A stretch of DNA of 64,000 nucleotides from DATGLG01 sp035294245 (GCA_035294245.1 DATGLG010000043.1:1-64000); one strand, 5' to 3'. Counted from the stretch's first letter, positions 48,265-57,533 are shown. Made by a program: numbers and translations. Notes: a model not told the origin generated them from the letters alone.

Positions 48265-48450
48265 GATGGCGGCTCCGTTGCCCCTCGCGACGCTTTTTAG
48301 GCTGCGGCGTACTTGGCAGCCCTGCGCCGGCCGCCTACTCTAGCGCGGCCGGCGCCGGGTTTGAACCACGGCACCGCCCACGCTTCCGAGGCCGTCGGGA
48401 ATTGCTACGCGCGTGGACACAGCGCCGTTACCCCAGTATCAACTGCCGCC

Positions 48451-48900
48451 ATGGCCGAGATCGTGATCCTCGTCGGCACCGAGTCCGGAAACGCCCAGAT
48501 GGTCGCCGATGTGCTGCAGGAGGAGCTCGCCCGGGAAGGCCATGAGATCGAGGTGGTGAGCGGCGGCGGGGCCGAGGCGGCCAATCTTCCCGCCCGCAAG
48601 ATCGCTCTCGTCTGCTGCTCGACCCATGGGGATGGGGAGCTGCCCGAGAATATCCGGCCGCTCCACGCGGCCCTGGCGCAGGCGCGGCCGGATCTCTCCC
48701 ATCTGCGCTACGGCGTCATCGCCCTCGGCGACCAGACCTATCACGACACTTTCTGCCGCGGCGGCAAGACGATGGACGCGCTCCTTGCGGAGCTCGGCGC
48801 CGCGCGCGTCGGCGAGCGCCTCGAGATCGACGCCTGCACCCAGCCCTTGCCCGACGAGGAGGCGCTTGACTGGGCGCGGGAGTGGGTCACCCTGCTGTGA
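48451..48900 (+). CDS. MioC-like flavodoxin
   Basis: 149 residues of the flavodoxin fold: phosphate loop VGTESGNAQMVADVL, CSTHGDGELPENIRPLHAAL and YGVIALGDQTYHDTFCRGGKTMDALL. The length and the TESGNA loop match MioC-type short flavodoxins, which bind FMN and carry single electrons. It is followed 46 bp later by paaY and then by a TusA gene, apparently as one unit; no reductase lies beside it, though a ferredoxin reductase gene occurs at 11.9 kb. Confidence 0.92.
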   Translation: MAEIVILVGTESGNAQMVADVLQEELAREGHEIEVVSGGGAEAANLPARKIALVCCSTHGDGELPENIRPLHAALAQARPDLSHLRYGVIALGDQTYHDTFCRGGKTMDALLAELGAARVGERLEIDACTQPLPDEEALDWAREWVTLL

Positions 48901-48946
48901 GCCCGGCCCCGCTCATCACGGTGCGGCTGGCGCGGAAAGGAGGGCC

Positions 48947-49561
48947 ATGGTTCACGTCTACGCCATCGACGGGGTGATCCCCTATGTCCATCCCGAGGCC
49001 TATGTGCATCCCGCCGCCTCGCTCATCGGCGACGTGCTGGTCGAGGCCGGCTGCTATGTCGGGCCGGGCGCCAGCCTGCGCGGCGATTTCGGCCGCCTCG
49101 TCATGCGGCGGGGCAGCAACCTCCAGGACAACTGCGTCGTCCACGGCTTCCCCGGCATGGAGACGGTGATCGAGGAGGACGGCCATATCGGCCACGGCGC
49201 CGTGCTCCATGGCTGCCGGATCGGGCGCAACGCCCTCATCGGCATGAGCGCCGTCGTCATGGACGGAGCCAAGGTGGGGGCGGATGCCATCGTCGCCGCC
49301 CTCTCCTTCGTCAAGGCTGGCTTCGAGGTGCCGGCGGGCACCCTCGTGGCCGGCATTCCTGCGAAGGTCCTTCGCGCCGTGACCGAAGCGGAGCGGAAAT
49401 GGAAGATCGAGGGCACGCGGGAGTATCAGGAGCTCACCCGCCGCTGCCTGGCCAGCCTTGTCCCGGTCGAGGCCCTCAGCGAGCTCAGCGAGGCGCGTCT
49501 CGCCCAGCACACCCAGGGCGAAACGGCGGTCGAGCCCCTCTATCTCTACAAGCGGAAATGA
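48947..49561 (+). CDS. paaY: PaaY: gamma-carbonic-anhydrase-fold thioesterase
   Basis: 204 residues of hexapeptide repeats forming a left-handed beta-helix trimer: HPAASLIGDVLVEAGCYVGPGASLRGDFG, then the three metal histidines in NCVVHGFPGM, HIGHGAVLHGC. The C-terminal part (TEAERKWKIEGTREYQELTRRC and the tail SEARLAQHTQGETAVEPLYLYKRK) is that of PaaY, a zinc thioesterase that hydrolyses inhibitory ring-hydroxylated CoA esters in the phenylacetate pathway. ATG 48947 lies behind AAAGGAGGG. Its stop overlaps the ATG of the TusA-like gene. Confidence 0.93.
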   Translation: MVHVYAIDGVIPYVHPEAYVHPAASLIGDVLVEAGCYVGPGASLRGDFGRLVMRRGSNLQDNCVVHGFPGMETVIEEDGHIGHGAVLHGCRIGRNALIGMSAVVMDGAKVGADAIVAALSFVKAGFEVPAGTLVAGIPAKVLRAVTEAERKWKIEGTREYQELTRRCLASLVPVEALSELSEARLAQHTQGETAVEPLYLYKRK

Positions 49562-49809
49562 CCAAGGACGCGCAAATGACGGCACCGGCCAAGACCCTCG
49601 ACGCCAAGGGACTCAAATGCCCGCTCCCCGTGCTCAAGGCGCGCCGCGCCATGAAGGAGCTCGGCCCCGGCGAGGTGCTCGAGGTGATCGCGACCGACCC
49701 GGGTGCGGTCAAGGATTTCGCCGCTTTCTGCGAGACCACGGGCGACAGCCTCCTCTCCAGCCGCCAGGACGGCGAGGTCTATATCTTTCTCATCCGAAAG
49801 GCCGGCTGA
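49558..49809 (+). CDS. TusA-family sulfur-carrier protein
   Basis: 83 residues. The family signature LDAKGLKCPLPVLKARRAMKELGPGEVLEVIATDP includes the persulfide-carrying Cys21 in the CPxP motif. TusA-like proteins transfer sulfur for tRNA thiolation or other sulfur routes. It overlaps the paaY stop (ATGA), a combination not expected from either pathway. An inner ATG six codons later is an alternative start. Confidence 0.93.
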   Translation: MTKDAQMTAPAKTLDAKGLKCPLPVLKARRAMKELGPGEVLEVIATDPGAVKDFAAFCETTGDSLLSSRQDGEVYIFLIRKAG

Positions 49810-49821
49810 TGGCGCGGAAGA

Positions 49822-50946
49822 TTAGTTCCAGAGGCGCGCCGGGGCGAGCTGGGCGGCGGTGACGCCGCGGTCGGCGACGTCGGCGGGAAGCGGCTCCCCT
49901 CGCACCAGCGCCGCCGCGATCCGGCCCATGGCGGGCGCCGTCTGGATGCCGTAGCCGCCTTGCCCCGCCAGCCAGAAGAAGCCCTCCGCATCCGGCGCAT
50001 AGCCGGCGACCAGGGTCTTGTCCTTGACGAAGCTGCGCAACCCCGCCCAGCGCCGCTGGACGCGCGCGATCTTGAAGGTGATGCAGGCCTCGATGCGATC
50101 GGCGGCGGTCGCGATGTCGATCTCCTCCGGCTGCACGTCCTGGGGTGCGACCGGCGTCTCGTCGGCGGGCGAGCCGAGGAGCTTTCCCGCTTCGGGCTTG
50201 AAGTAGAATTGCTCGCTGACATCGGCGATGAGGGGCCAGGGATCGACCTTGGCACCCGCAGGCGCATCGAAGATGAAGGCCGAGCGGCGCTTGGGCACGA
50301 GGCCGATGGGGCGAGCGCCGGCCAGCCGCGCGATCTCGTCGGCCCAGGCCCCCGCCGCATTGACCAGCACCGGTGCGGTGAAGCGCCCGGCGCGGGTCTC
50401 TACCTCCCAATGCCCGTTGGCGCGCCCCGCGCTCGTCACCTCGGCGTCGGTGACGATCTGGCCGCCGCGGCTGCGCAAGCCCCGAAGGAAGCCTTGGTGT
50501 ATGGCGTGGACGTCCATGTCCATCGCCGCCTCGTCGATGACGGCGTCGTCGACATAATCGGGGTTGAGGAGGGGGAAGAGGGCGAGCGCGCGCTCGCGCC
50601 CGAGGCGCTTGATGCCGCGGGAATCCTTGCTGAGCTCGGCAAAATGCGCATCGAGCCGCTCGGCCTGGTCCTTGCGCGCGATGTTCACCACGGCGCGCGG
50701 CGAGAGAAGCGGCGAGGCGGCGAAGCCCGGCGGCGGCGCATCATAGAAGGCGCGGCTCGCCGCGGTGATCGCGCGCACCGGGGCATTGCCGTAGCTCTCG
50801 ATGAACATCGCGGCGGAGCGGCCGGTCGAATGATAGCCGGGCTGGCTTTCCCGCTCGAGCAGGACGACGCGGCCGTGCCGCGCCAGCTCATAGCCGGCGG
50901 AGGCTCCCGCCATGCCGGCGCCGATGATGAGGACGTCGCATTCCAT
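49822..50946 (-). CDS. DauA-like FAD-dependent amino acid/amine dehydrogenase with altered specificity residues
   Basis: 374 residues, nearly full-length similarity pattern to D-arginine dehydrogenase DauA: DVLIIGAGMAGASAGYELARHGRVVLLERESQPGYHSTGRSAA, VRAITAASRAFYDAPPPGFA, PKRRSAFIFDAP and WAGLRSFVKD, with the final GGYGIQTAPAMGRIAAAL. Two DauA positions that shape the arginine pocket differ: the His after GRSAA is Met47 and the Glu of LLSPRPE is Val86, while the Tyr (Y52) and both carboxylate arginines remain. It probably oxidises another D-amino acid or secondary amine, feeding electrons to the membrane chain. Monocistronic, converging on the TusA gene. Confidence 0.88.
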   Translation of the reverse strand: MECDVLIIGAGMAGASAGYELARHGRVVLLERESQPGYHSTGRSAAMFIESYGNAPVRAITAASRAFYDAPPPGFAASPLLSPRAVVNIARKDQAERLDAHFAELSKDSRGIKRLGRERALALFPLLNPDYVDDAVIDEAAMDMDVHAIHQGFLRGLRSRGGQIVTDAEVTSAGRANGHWEVETRAGRFTAPVLVNAAGAWADEIARLAGARPIGLVPKRRSAFIFDAPAGAKVDPWPLIADVSEQFYFKPEAGKLLGSPADETPVAPQDVQPEEIDIATAADRIEACITFKIARVQRRWAGLRSFVKDKTLVAGYAPDAEGFFWLAGQGGYGIQTAPAMGRIAAALVRGEPLPADVADRGVTAAQLAPARLWN

Positions 50947-51087
50947 GGCGCTTTATAGCGTCCCATCGCCGTGTCGCGCCAGAGTCCCGTCACGTGGCGC
51001 CGCCATCGCCTCGCCCGGCCTCGAATCTTGATGACAAAGCGGCGCCCCTGCCCAATCATCGTGACAACGCTTCCCGACGAGAGCCGA

Positions 51088-52017
51088 ATGCCGACACTCC
51101 TCTATTCCCATCCGGCCTGCCTTCGCCACGACACCGGGCCGCATCATCCCGAGCGCCCGGACCGGCTGCGCGCCATCCTCGCCGTGCTCGAGACGGAATC
51201 CTTCGCCCTGCTCCAGCGCCGCGAGGCGCCGCGCGCCGAGAAGGCGCAGCTCCTGCGCGTGCATCCGGAGTGGTACGTCGATTGGCTGCTCTCGCAGATT
51301 CCAAAGGATGGGCTTGCCGGAATCGATGCGGATACCGTCGTCTCGCCGGGCTCGGGCGAGGCGGCGCTGCGGGCGGCGGGGGCGGTCTGCGCGGCGGTCG
51401 ATGCGGTGGTCGGGGGCGAGGCGCGCAACGCCTTCTGCGCCGTGCGCCCGCCCGGCCATCACGCCGAGCCGGAGCAGGCGATGGGCTTCTGCCTCTTCAA
51501 CAATGTGGCGATCGCCGCCCAGCATGCGCGCGCGGCCCATGGCTTGACGCGCATCGCCGTGATCGATTTCGACGTGCATCACGGCAACGGCACGCAGGCG
51601 GCGTTCGAGCGCGATGCCGATCTCTTCTACGCCTCCACCCATCAATCGCCGCTCTATCCCGGGACCGGCCATCCCCACGAGCATGGTATCGCCAATAACG
51701 TCGTGAACGCGCCGCTGCCGCCCGCCGCCGGCTCCGCCGAGTTCCGCCGCGCGATGGAGGCGATCGTCCTTCCGGCCCTCGACGCCTTCGCGCCGGAGCT
51801 CGTGCTGATCTCGGCGGGCTTCGACGCCCATCGGCGCGATCCCCTCGCGGCACTCAACCTCGTCGAGGATGATTACGCCTGGATCACGCGCAAGCTCTGC
51901 GAGATCGCCGAGCGGCACGCCAAAGGCCGGATCGTCTCGGCGCTCGAGGGGGGCTACGACCTCCAGGCCCTTGCGGCGAGTGTCGCCGCCCATGTCGATG
52001 TGCTGATGTCCGGCTGA
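51088..52017 (+). CDS. HDAC-family amidohydrolase (acetylpolyamine/acetoin-utilisation type)
   Basis: 309 residues of the arginase-like deacetylase fold. Catalytic and zinc residues: RPPGHHAEPEQAMGFCLFNN (the two His general bases), VIDFDVHHGNGTQ (Asp and His ligands), SAGFDAHRRDPLA (second Asp ligand) and LEGGYDL. Bacterial members deacetylate polyamines or other small molecules or lysines. ATG 51088 is chosen because the typical start TLLYSHPACLRHDTGPHHPERPDRL follows immediately. It precedes the xseB-ispA-dxs operon by 83 bp. Confidence 0.93.
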   Translation: MPTLLYSHPACLRHDTGPHHPERPDRLRAILAVLETESFALLQRREAPRAEKAQLLRVHPEWYVDWLLSQIPKDGLAGIDADTVVSPGSGEAALRAAGAVCAAVDAVVGGEARNAFCAVRPPGHHAEPEQAMGFCLFNNVAIAAQHARAAHGLTRIAVIDFDVHHGNGTQAAFERDADLFYASTHQSPLYPGTGHPHEHGIANNVVNAPLPPAAGSAEFRRAMEAIVLPALDAFAPELVLISAGFDAHRRDPLAALNLVEDDYAWITRKLCEIAERHAKGRIVSALEGGYDLQALAASVAAHVDVLMSG

Positions 52018-52100
52018 GCGGCCACCGGGCGTTGCCGGAGCGTTCTTGCCCTCTCCAGACAGGCTGACTATAGTCGCCGCCTTGATTGGAGGGGTTTTGC

Positions 52101-52352
52101 ATGGGCGATAGCCCGATTCCGGCCGATATCGCGAAGCTTAGCTTCGAGGACGCGCTCGCCGAGCTCGAGGCCATCGTCCGGCAGCTTGAAGAGGGGAAGG
52201 GGAAGCTCGACGACTCCATCAAGGCCTATGCGCGCGGCGCGATGCTCAAGCGCCATTGCGATGCCAAGCTCAGCGAGGCGCGCGCCCGGGTGGAGAAGAT
52301 CGTGCTGAGCCCGGAAGGGCCCACCGGCCTCGAGCCGGCCAAGATCGATTGA
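52101..52352 (+). CDS. xseB: Exodeoxyribonuclease VII small subunit
   Basis: 83 residues, the standard length. The family pattern LSFEDALAELEAIVRQLEEGKGKLDDSIKAYARGAMLKRHCDAKLSEARARVEKI forms a helical hairpin, binding in several copies to XseA to make the single-strand DNA exonuclease. GGAGGGG lies upstream of ATG 52101. xseB next to ispA and dxs is a familiar arrangement in alphaproteobacteria and other proteobacteria. Confidence 0.96.
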   Translation: MGDSPIPADIAKLSFEDALAELEAIVRQLEEGKGKLDDSIKAYARGAMLKRHCDAKLSEARARVEKIVLSPEGPTGLEPAKID

Positions 52353-52361
52353 GGATTCCAT

Positions 52362-53249
52362 TTGGAGACGTTTGACGCCGCCTTGGCGGCTGCGGCCAGC
52401 GCGGTCGAGGCGACCCTGGACACTGTCTTGCCGCATGGCGACGGGCCCGAGGCGAGGCTCTTCGAGGCCATGCGCTATGCCACCTTGGGCGGCGGCAAGC
52501 GGCTCAGGCCGTTCCTCGTCATGCAAGGCGCCAAGCTGTTCGACGTGGAGCCGGCCCAGGCCGCGCGCACCGGCGCCGCCGTCGAGCTGATCCACTGCTA
52601 TTCGCTGGTCCATGACGATCTGCCGGCCATGGATGACGACGAGCTGCGTCGCGGGCGGCCGACCTGCCATGTCCAGTTCGACGAGGCGACGGCGATCCTG
52701 GCCGGCGACGCCCTCCTTACCCTCGCCTTCGCCGTGCTCTCGGCCCCGGAGACCCATCCGGACCCGGCGGTCAGGATCGCGCTGGTCGCGGCCCTCGCAA
52801 AGGCCGCGGGTGCTCTCGGCATGGTGGGCGGACAGATGTTCGATCTCGCCGCCGAGACGCTGTCGCTGGGGCTCGACGAGATCAAGCGGCTGCAGCGCCT
52901 CAAGACCGGGGCGCTCTTCTCCTTCGCATGCGAGGCGGGGGCGCTCCTCGGGCGCGCCCCCGAGAAGGCCCGCCAGGCGCTCCTCGCCTATGCAGAGGAT
53001 CTCGGCCTCGCCTTTCAGATCGCTGACGATTTGCTCGACGCCGAAGGCGACGAGGCGGAGGTCGGCAAGAAGGTGGGCAAGGACGCCGCCTTGGGAAAAG
53101 CGACGTTCGTCTCTGTGCTTGGCATTGAAAACGCGCGAAAAGAGGCTCAAATCTTAGCGGAGCGGGCGATCTCTCGGCTTGATATTTTCGGCAGAAAGGC
53201 TGAATCTTTAACAAATCTGGCGCGTTTCGTAGTAGAGAGACGGGCTTAG
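52362..53249 (+). CDS. ispA: (2E,6E)-farnesyl diphosphate synthase
   Basis: 295 residues with start TTG 52362 behind GAGGA. Both prenyl-transferase aspartate motifs are visible: first DDLPAMDDDELRRGRPTCH and second DDLLDAEGD; GGKRLRPFL is the isopentenyl diphosphate-binding stretch. The enzyme elongates DMAPP with two IPP to farnesyl diphosphate for undecaprenol, quinone tails and hopanoids. It lies nine bases after xseB and just before dxs, so precursor supply and use are made from one transcript. Confidence 0.96.
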   Translation: METFDAALAAAASAVEATLDTVLPHGDGPEARLFEAMRYATLGGGKRLRPFLVMQGAKLFDVEPAQAARTGAAVELIHCYSLVHDDLPAMDDDELRRGRPTCHVQFDEATAILAGDALLTLAFAVLSAPETHPDPAVRIALVAALAKAAGALGMVGGQMFDLAAETLSLGLDEIKRLQRLKTGALFSFACEAGALLGRAPEKARQALLAYAEDLGLAFQIADDLLDAEGDEAEVGKKVGKDAALGKATFVSVLGIENARKEAQILAERAISRLDIFGRKAESLTNLARFVVERRA

Positions 53250-53260
53250 AGGAGGGCGAC

Positions 53261-55186
53261 TTGGCCGATCAAAGTAATACGCCGCTCTTGGACCAGGTGA
53301 AGGAGCCGCATGACATGCGGCATTTCACCACCGATCAACTCAAGCAGCTCGCCGACGAGCTGCGCTATGAGATGATCGATGCCGTCTCGGTCACCGGCGG
53401 CCATCTGGGCGCCGGGCTCGGCGTCGTCGAGCTCACGGTCGCCATCCATCATGTCTTCAACACGCCCGACGACCGGCTGATCTGGGATGTCGGCCACCAG
53501 GCCTATCCCCACAAGATCCTGACCGGGCGCCGCGACCGCATCCGGACGCTGCGTCAGGGCGGCGGGCTCTCCGGCTTCACGCGCCGGATCGAGAGCCGTT
53601 ACGACGCCTTCGGGACGGCGCACAGCTCGACCTCGATCTCCGCCGGCCTTGGGATGGCGGTGGCGCGGGATCTCCGCGGCGGCAAGAACAACGTGATCTG
53701 CGTGATCGGCGACGGCGCCATGAGCGCCGGGATGGCCTATGAGGCGATGAACAACGCCGGGGCGATGTCGAGCCGCCTCATTGTCATCCTCAACGACAAC
53801 GATATGTCGATCGCGCCGCCCGTCGGCGCCATGAGCGCCTATCTCGCGCGCCTCGTCTCGTCGAAATCCTATCGCTCGCTGCGCAACCTCGGGAAGGAGA
53901 TCACCAAGCGCTTCCCGCGCTCCCTCGAGAAGGCGGCGCGGCGCGCCGAGGAATATGCGCGCGGCCTGGTGACCGGCGGCACGCTCTTCGAGGAGCTCGG
54001 ATTCTTCTATATCGGCCCCATCGACGGCCATAACCTCGATCACCTCCTACCCGTGCTGCGCAACGCCCGCGACGCCGAGGATGAGGGCCCCATCCTCATC
54101 CACGTCGTCACCCAGAAGGGCAAGGGTTACGCGCCGGCCGAGAGCTCGGCGGACAAGTATCACGGCGTCACCAAGTTCGACGTGGTGACGGGCAAGCAGG
54201 CGAAGCCGCAGACGAACGCGCCCGCCTACACGAAGGTGTTCGGGACGGCGCTCGCGAGGGAGGGCGAGAAGGACGACCGCATCGTCGCCATCACCGCGGC
54301 CATGCCCTCGGGAACCGGGGTCAACATCTTCGCCGAGCGCTTCCCCGAGCGCACCTTCGACGTCGGCATCGCCGAGCAGCATGGCGTCACCTTCGCCGCC
54401 GGCCTCGCCTGCGAGGGGATGCGTCCGTTCGCCGCGATCTACTCGACCTTCCTGCAGCGCGGCTATGACCAGGTCGTCCACGACGTGGCGATCCAGCAGC
54501 TTCCCGTCCGCTTTGTGCTCGACCGCGCCGGCTATGTCGGGGCCGACGGGCAGACTCACCACGGCGCTTTCGATCTCAGCTATCTCGGCTGCCTGCCGGG
54601 CTTCGTCCTGATGGCGCCGGCGGACGAGGCCGAGCTCGTGCACATGGTGGCGACCCAGGTGCAGATCGACGACCGGCCGAGCGCCTTGCGCTATCCGCGC
54701 GGCGAGGGCGTTGGCGTCGAGCTGCCGGAAGCGGGCGTGCCGCTGCCCCTGGGCAAGGGCCGCATCATCCGCGAGGGCTCGACCGTCGCGATCCTCTCCT
54801 ACGGCACGCGACTTCACGAGGCGCTCAAGGCCGCGGACGAGCTCCAGGCGCGCGGCCTGTCGACGACGGTCGCCGATGCGCGCTTCTGCAAGCCCCTCGA
54901 CGAGGAGCTGGTGCGGCGCCTGGCGCGGGGTCACGAGGTGCTGATCACGGTCGAGGAGAACGCCATCGGCGGCTTCGCGAGCCACGTCATGCATTTTCTC
55001 GCCCATGCCGGCCTGCTCGATCACGGGCAGCTCAAGTTCCGGCCGATGGTGATGCCCGACCGCTTCATCGATCACGACAAGCCCGAGCGGCAATATGACC
55101 AGGCCGCGCTCAACGCGAAGCATATCGCGGCCCAGGCGCTGATGGCGCTCGGGCAGGAGCAGAGCGCGGCGGTGATCCGCGCCTGA
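53261..55186 (+). CDS. dxs: 1-deoxy-D-xylulose-5-phosphate synthase
   Basis: 641 residues, full length. It makes DXP from pyruvate and glyceraldehyde 3-phosphate with thiamine diphosphate, the entry step of the MEP isoprenoid pathway. Signatures: DVGHQAYPHKILTGRR, HSSTSISAGLGMA, the ThDP motif GDGAMSAGMAYEAMNNAG, and the transketolase middle domain GIAEQHGVTFAAGLACEGMRPFAAIYSTFLQRGYDQ and DRAGYVGADGQTHHGAFDL. The start is TTG behind GGAGGG, 11 bp after ispA. Confidence 0.97.
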   Translation: MADQSNTPLLDQVKEPHDMRHFTTDQLKQLADELRYEMIDAVSVTGGHLGAGLGVVELTVAIHHVFNTPDDRLIWDVGHQAYPHKILTGRRDRIRTLRQGGGLSGFTRRIESRYDAFGTAHSSTSISAGLGMAVARDLRGGKNNVICVIGDGAMSAGMAYEAMNNAGAMSSRLIVILNDNDMSIAPPVGAMSAYLARLVSSKSYRSLRNLGKEITKRFPRSLEKAARRAEEYARGLVTGGTLFEELGFFYIGPIDGHNLDHLLPVLRNARDAEDEGPILIHVVTQKGKGYAPAESSADKYHGVTKFDVVTGKQAKPQTNAPAYTKVFGTALAREGEKDDRIVAITAAMPSGTGVNIFAERFPERTFDVGIAEQHGVTFAAGLACEGMRPFAAIYSTFLQRGYDQVVHDVAIQQLPVRFVLDRAGYVGADGQTHHGAFDLSYLGCLPGFVLMAPADEAELVHMVATQVQIDDRPSALRYPRGEGVGVELPEAGVPLPLGKGRIIREGSTVAILSYGTRLHEALKAADELQARGLSTTVADARFCKPLDEELVRRLARGHEVLITVEENAIGGFASHVMHFLAHAGLLDHGQLKFRPMVMPDRFIDHDKPERQYDQAALNAKHIAAQALMALGQEQSAAVIRA

Positions 55187-55269
55187 CCGTCGCGCCAGGG
55201 AAGAAGGGCCTCTGCAATCGTCCGGAGCGTGGCGCTCGGCGCTCGCACGCCTCCGGAGAGGCGGCGCAG

Positions 55270-56034
55270 ATGTCGGCGAATACCCGCAACAAGACCCGGC
55301 TGGACCAGTTGCTCGTGACGCGCGGGCTCTGCGAGAGCCGCAGCCGCGCCCAGGCGGTGCTCATGGCCGGGCTCGTCTATAGCGGCGAGCGGCGACTGGA
55401 CAAGCCGGGCATGCTCGTTGCGCCCGACCTGCCGCTCTCCCTGCGCGGGGAGGATCACCCCTGGGTCTCGCGCGGCGGCGTCAAGCTTACTCATGCCCTC
55501 GATCACTTCGCGATCGACCCCACCGGCTGCACCGCCCTCGACATCGGCGCCTCGACGGGAGGGTTCACAGACGTGCTGCTGGCGCGCGGCGCGCGGCGCG
55601 TCTACGCGGTGGATGTCGGCCAGGGCCAGCTCGCCTGGAGGCTGCGTCAGGATCCGCGCGTGGTCGTGCGCGAGCGCTGCAACGCGCGGCATCTCACCTC
55701 TGCCGAGATTCCCGAGCCCATCGACCTCATCGTCTGCGATGCGAGCTTCATCGGCCTCGCGACGCTGCTGCCGGCGCCGCTCGCCCTGGCGGCCCCCGAC
55801 TGCCGCCTCGTCGCCCTGATCAAGCCCCAATTCGAAGCCGGTCCCGCCCGGGTCGGGAAGGGTGGGGTCGTGCGCGATCCGGCGGCTCACCGCGAGGTCT
55901 GCGCCCGCATCGAGGCCTGGCTCGGTGCGCAGCCGGGCTGGACCGTGCTCGGCATCACCGAGAGTCCGATCGCGGGCGCTGACGGCAACCGGGAGTTCCT
56001 GATCGCCGCGCGGCGGACCGGCGCCGCGCCGTGA
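55270..56034 (+). CDS. tlyA: TlyA-family 2'-O-ribose rRNA methyltransferase
   Basis: 254 residues. An N-terminal S4 RNA-binding domain (RLDQLLVTRGLCESRSRAQAVLMAGLVYSG) is followed by an FtsJ-like methyltransferase domain with the SAM loop ALDIGASTGGFTDVLLARGA and the KDKE-type catalytic residues around CDASFIGL and ALIKPQFEAG. TlyA methylates 16S and 23S rRNA in other bacteria and is often annotated hemolysin A. The ATG follows AGGCGGCGCAG. It follows dxs by 83 bp and overlaps the next gene (GTGA). Confidence 0.95.
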   Translation: MSANTRNKTRLDQLLVTRGLCESRSRAQAVLMAGLVYSGERRLDKPGMLVAPDLPLSLRGEDHPWVSRGGVKLTHALDHFAIDPTGCTALDIGASTGGFTDVLLARGARRVYAVDVGQGQLAWRLRQDPRVVVRERCNARHLTSAEIPEPIDLIVCDASFIGLATLLPAPLALAAPDCRLVALIKPQFEAGPARVGKGGVVRDPAAHREVCARIEAWLGAQPGWTVLGITESPIAGADGNREFLIAARRTGAAP

Positions 56035-57305
56035 AGCTCGAGATCGAGGTCGATATCCGTGAGATCGGCACGCGCGGCGACGGCATCGCTGTGCTCGCCA
56101 ATGGCGAGCGCGTCTTCGTGCCCTATACCGTGCCCGGCGACCGCGTCCGCGCGCGGCTCGGCGAGAAGCGGCCCGACGGCTATGCGGGGCGTGTCATCGA
56201 GATCCTTGCGGAAGGAGAGGGCCGCGCCACGCCGCCCTGCCGGCATTTCGGGCTCTGCGGCGGCTGCGCGCTGCAGCACATGGACGAGGCCCATTACCGC
56301 CGCTGGAAGCTGGCGCGGCTCGAGACGGCGCTGGCGCGCCATGGTCTCGAGGCCGGCGAGATCCGGCCGCTTGCGGTAACGCCGCCCGGAAGCCGCCGCC
56401 GCGCCGACTTCACCGCCGTCCGACGGCAGCGCGACCTCGTCTTCGGGCTCAACGCGCGCGCCACCCATCAGGTCGTCGATCTGGCGGAATGTCCGGTGCT
56501 GCTCCCGCAGATCGTCACTCTCATTCCCGCGCTCAGGGAGCTGCTCCAGGCGCTGCTGCGCCCGGCCGATCGGGCGGACGTCATCGTCACCGCCACGGAT
56601 AGCGGGCTCGATCTCGTTCTGGTCAGCGGCGCCCATCTCGGCCTCGGGGGCCGGGAGCGGATCGCGGCCTTCGCCGAGGCCGCGGACCTCGCGCGCGTCT
56701 CGCGGCGCCATCCGAAGGCGCGCGGCGGCGAGGTCCTCGTCATGCGGCGTCCGGTGCGGGCGCGCTTCGGCGAGAGCCTCGTCGATTTTCCGCCGGGCGG
56801 CTTCCTTCAGGCGAGCGCCGAGGGCGAGGCTGCTCTGCGGAATGCGGTCATGGCCGCCGTCGGGCCCGCCCGCCGCATCGCCGATCTCTATGCCGGCTGC
56901 GGCACGTTCGGCCTGCCCCTCGCGAGCGCCGGTCGGCAGGTCGAGGCCGTGGAAGGGGACGCGCATGCGGCGGATGCCCTGGAGAAGGCGGCCCGCGACG
57001 CCGCCGGCCGCCTGCGCCTCACCGTAACGCGCCGCGACCTGGAGCGGCGGCCGCTTGCCCCGGATGAGCTCGCGCGATTCGACGCCGCGGTGATCGATCC
57101 GCCCCGCGCCGGGGCGCGCGGCCAGGCGGAGGCCCTGGCCTCCAGCCGGGTTCCGCGGCTCGCCATGGTGTCGTGCAATCCCTCGAGCTTCGCGCGCGAC
57201 GCCCGCATCCTTTGCGGCGGCGGCTATCGGCTCGCCTGGATTCAACCTGTCGATCAGTTCCTCTGGTCACCGCATCTCGAATTGATGGCGGCCTTTCAGG
57301 CATAG
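56031..57305 (+). CDS. TrmA/RlmD-type 5-methyluridine RNA methyltransferase
   Basis: 424 residues with GTG start overlapping tlyA. It has an N-terminal TRAM-like part (IREIGTRGDGIAVL), iron-sulfur cysteines in PCRHFGLCGGCALQHM plus a later Cys (AECPVLLP), the SAM motif DLYAGCGTFGLPLA, and the catalytic Cys in MVSCNPSSFARD with DPPRAGARGQ before it. It belongs to the RlmD/RlmC/TrmA group that makes m5U in 23S rRNA or tRNA. The exact RNA target cannot be decided. Last gene of the xseB operon. Confidence 0.92.
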   Translation: MKLEIEVDIREIGTRGDGIAVLANGERVFVPYTVPGDRVRARLGEKRPDGYAGRVIEILAEGEGRATPPCRHFGLCGGCALQHMDEAHYRRWKLARLETALARHGLEAGEIRPLAVTPPGSRRRADFTAVRRQRDLVFGLNARATHQVVDLAECPVLLPQIVTLIPALRELLQALLRPADRADVIVTATDSGLDLVLVSGAHLGLGGRERIAAFAEAADLARVSRRHPKARGGEVLVMRRPVRARFGESLVDFPPGGFLQASAEGEAALRNAVMAAVGPARRIADLYAGCGTFGLPLASAGRQVEAVEGDAHAADALEKAARDAAGRLRLTVTRRDLERRPLAPDELARFDAAVIDPPRAGARGQAEALASSRVPRLAMVSCNPSSFARDARILCGGGYRLAWIQPVDQFLWSPHLELMAAFQA

Positions 57306-57533
57306 CGCTACTATGATTAGGCGGCCATGGATTGCCTCGGCATATCTCCCGCCCGCGACGCGCCGCAGCGCTTGGAATGATGCCGGCGACCCAATGAGCC
57401 ATGGTCCTGCCGCCCGCCGCAGGGAACCCGGGCGTCATTTGCGGGGTTGATCACCCGAAGGGCGGCCCCGGGTGCATGAATCTCAGGTTCCCGCCCGAGG
57501 TGTGAGCGATCCGCAACCCTGAGGAGGCAAGCG

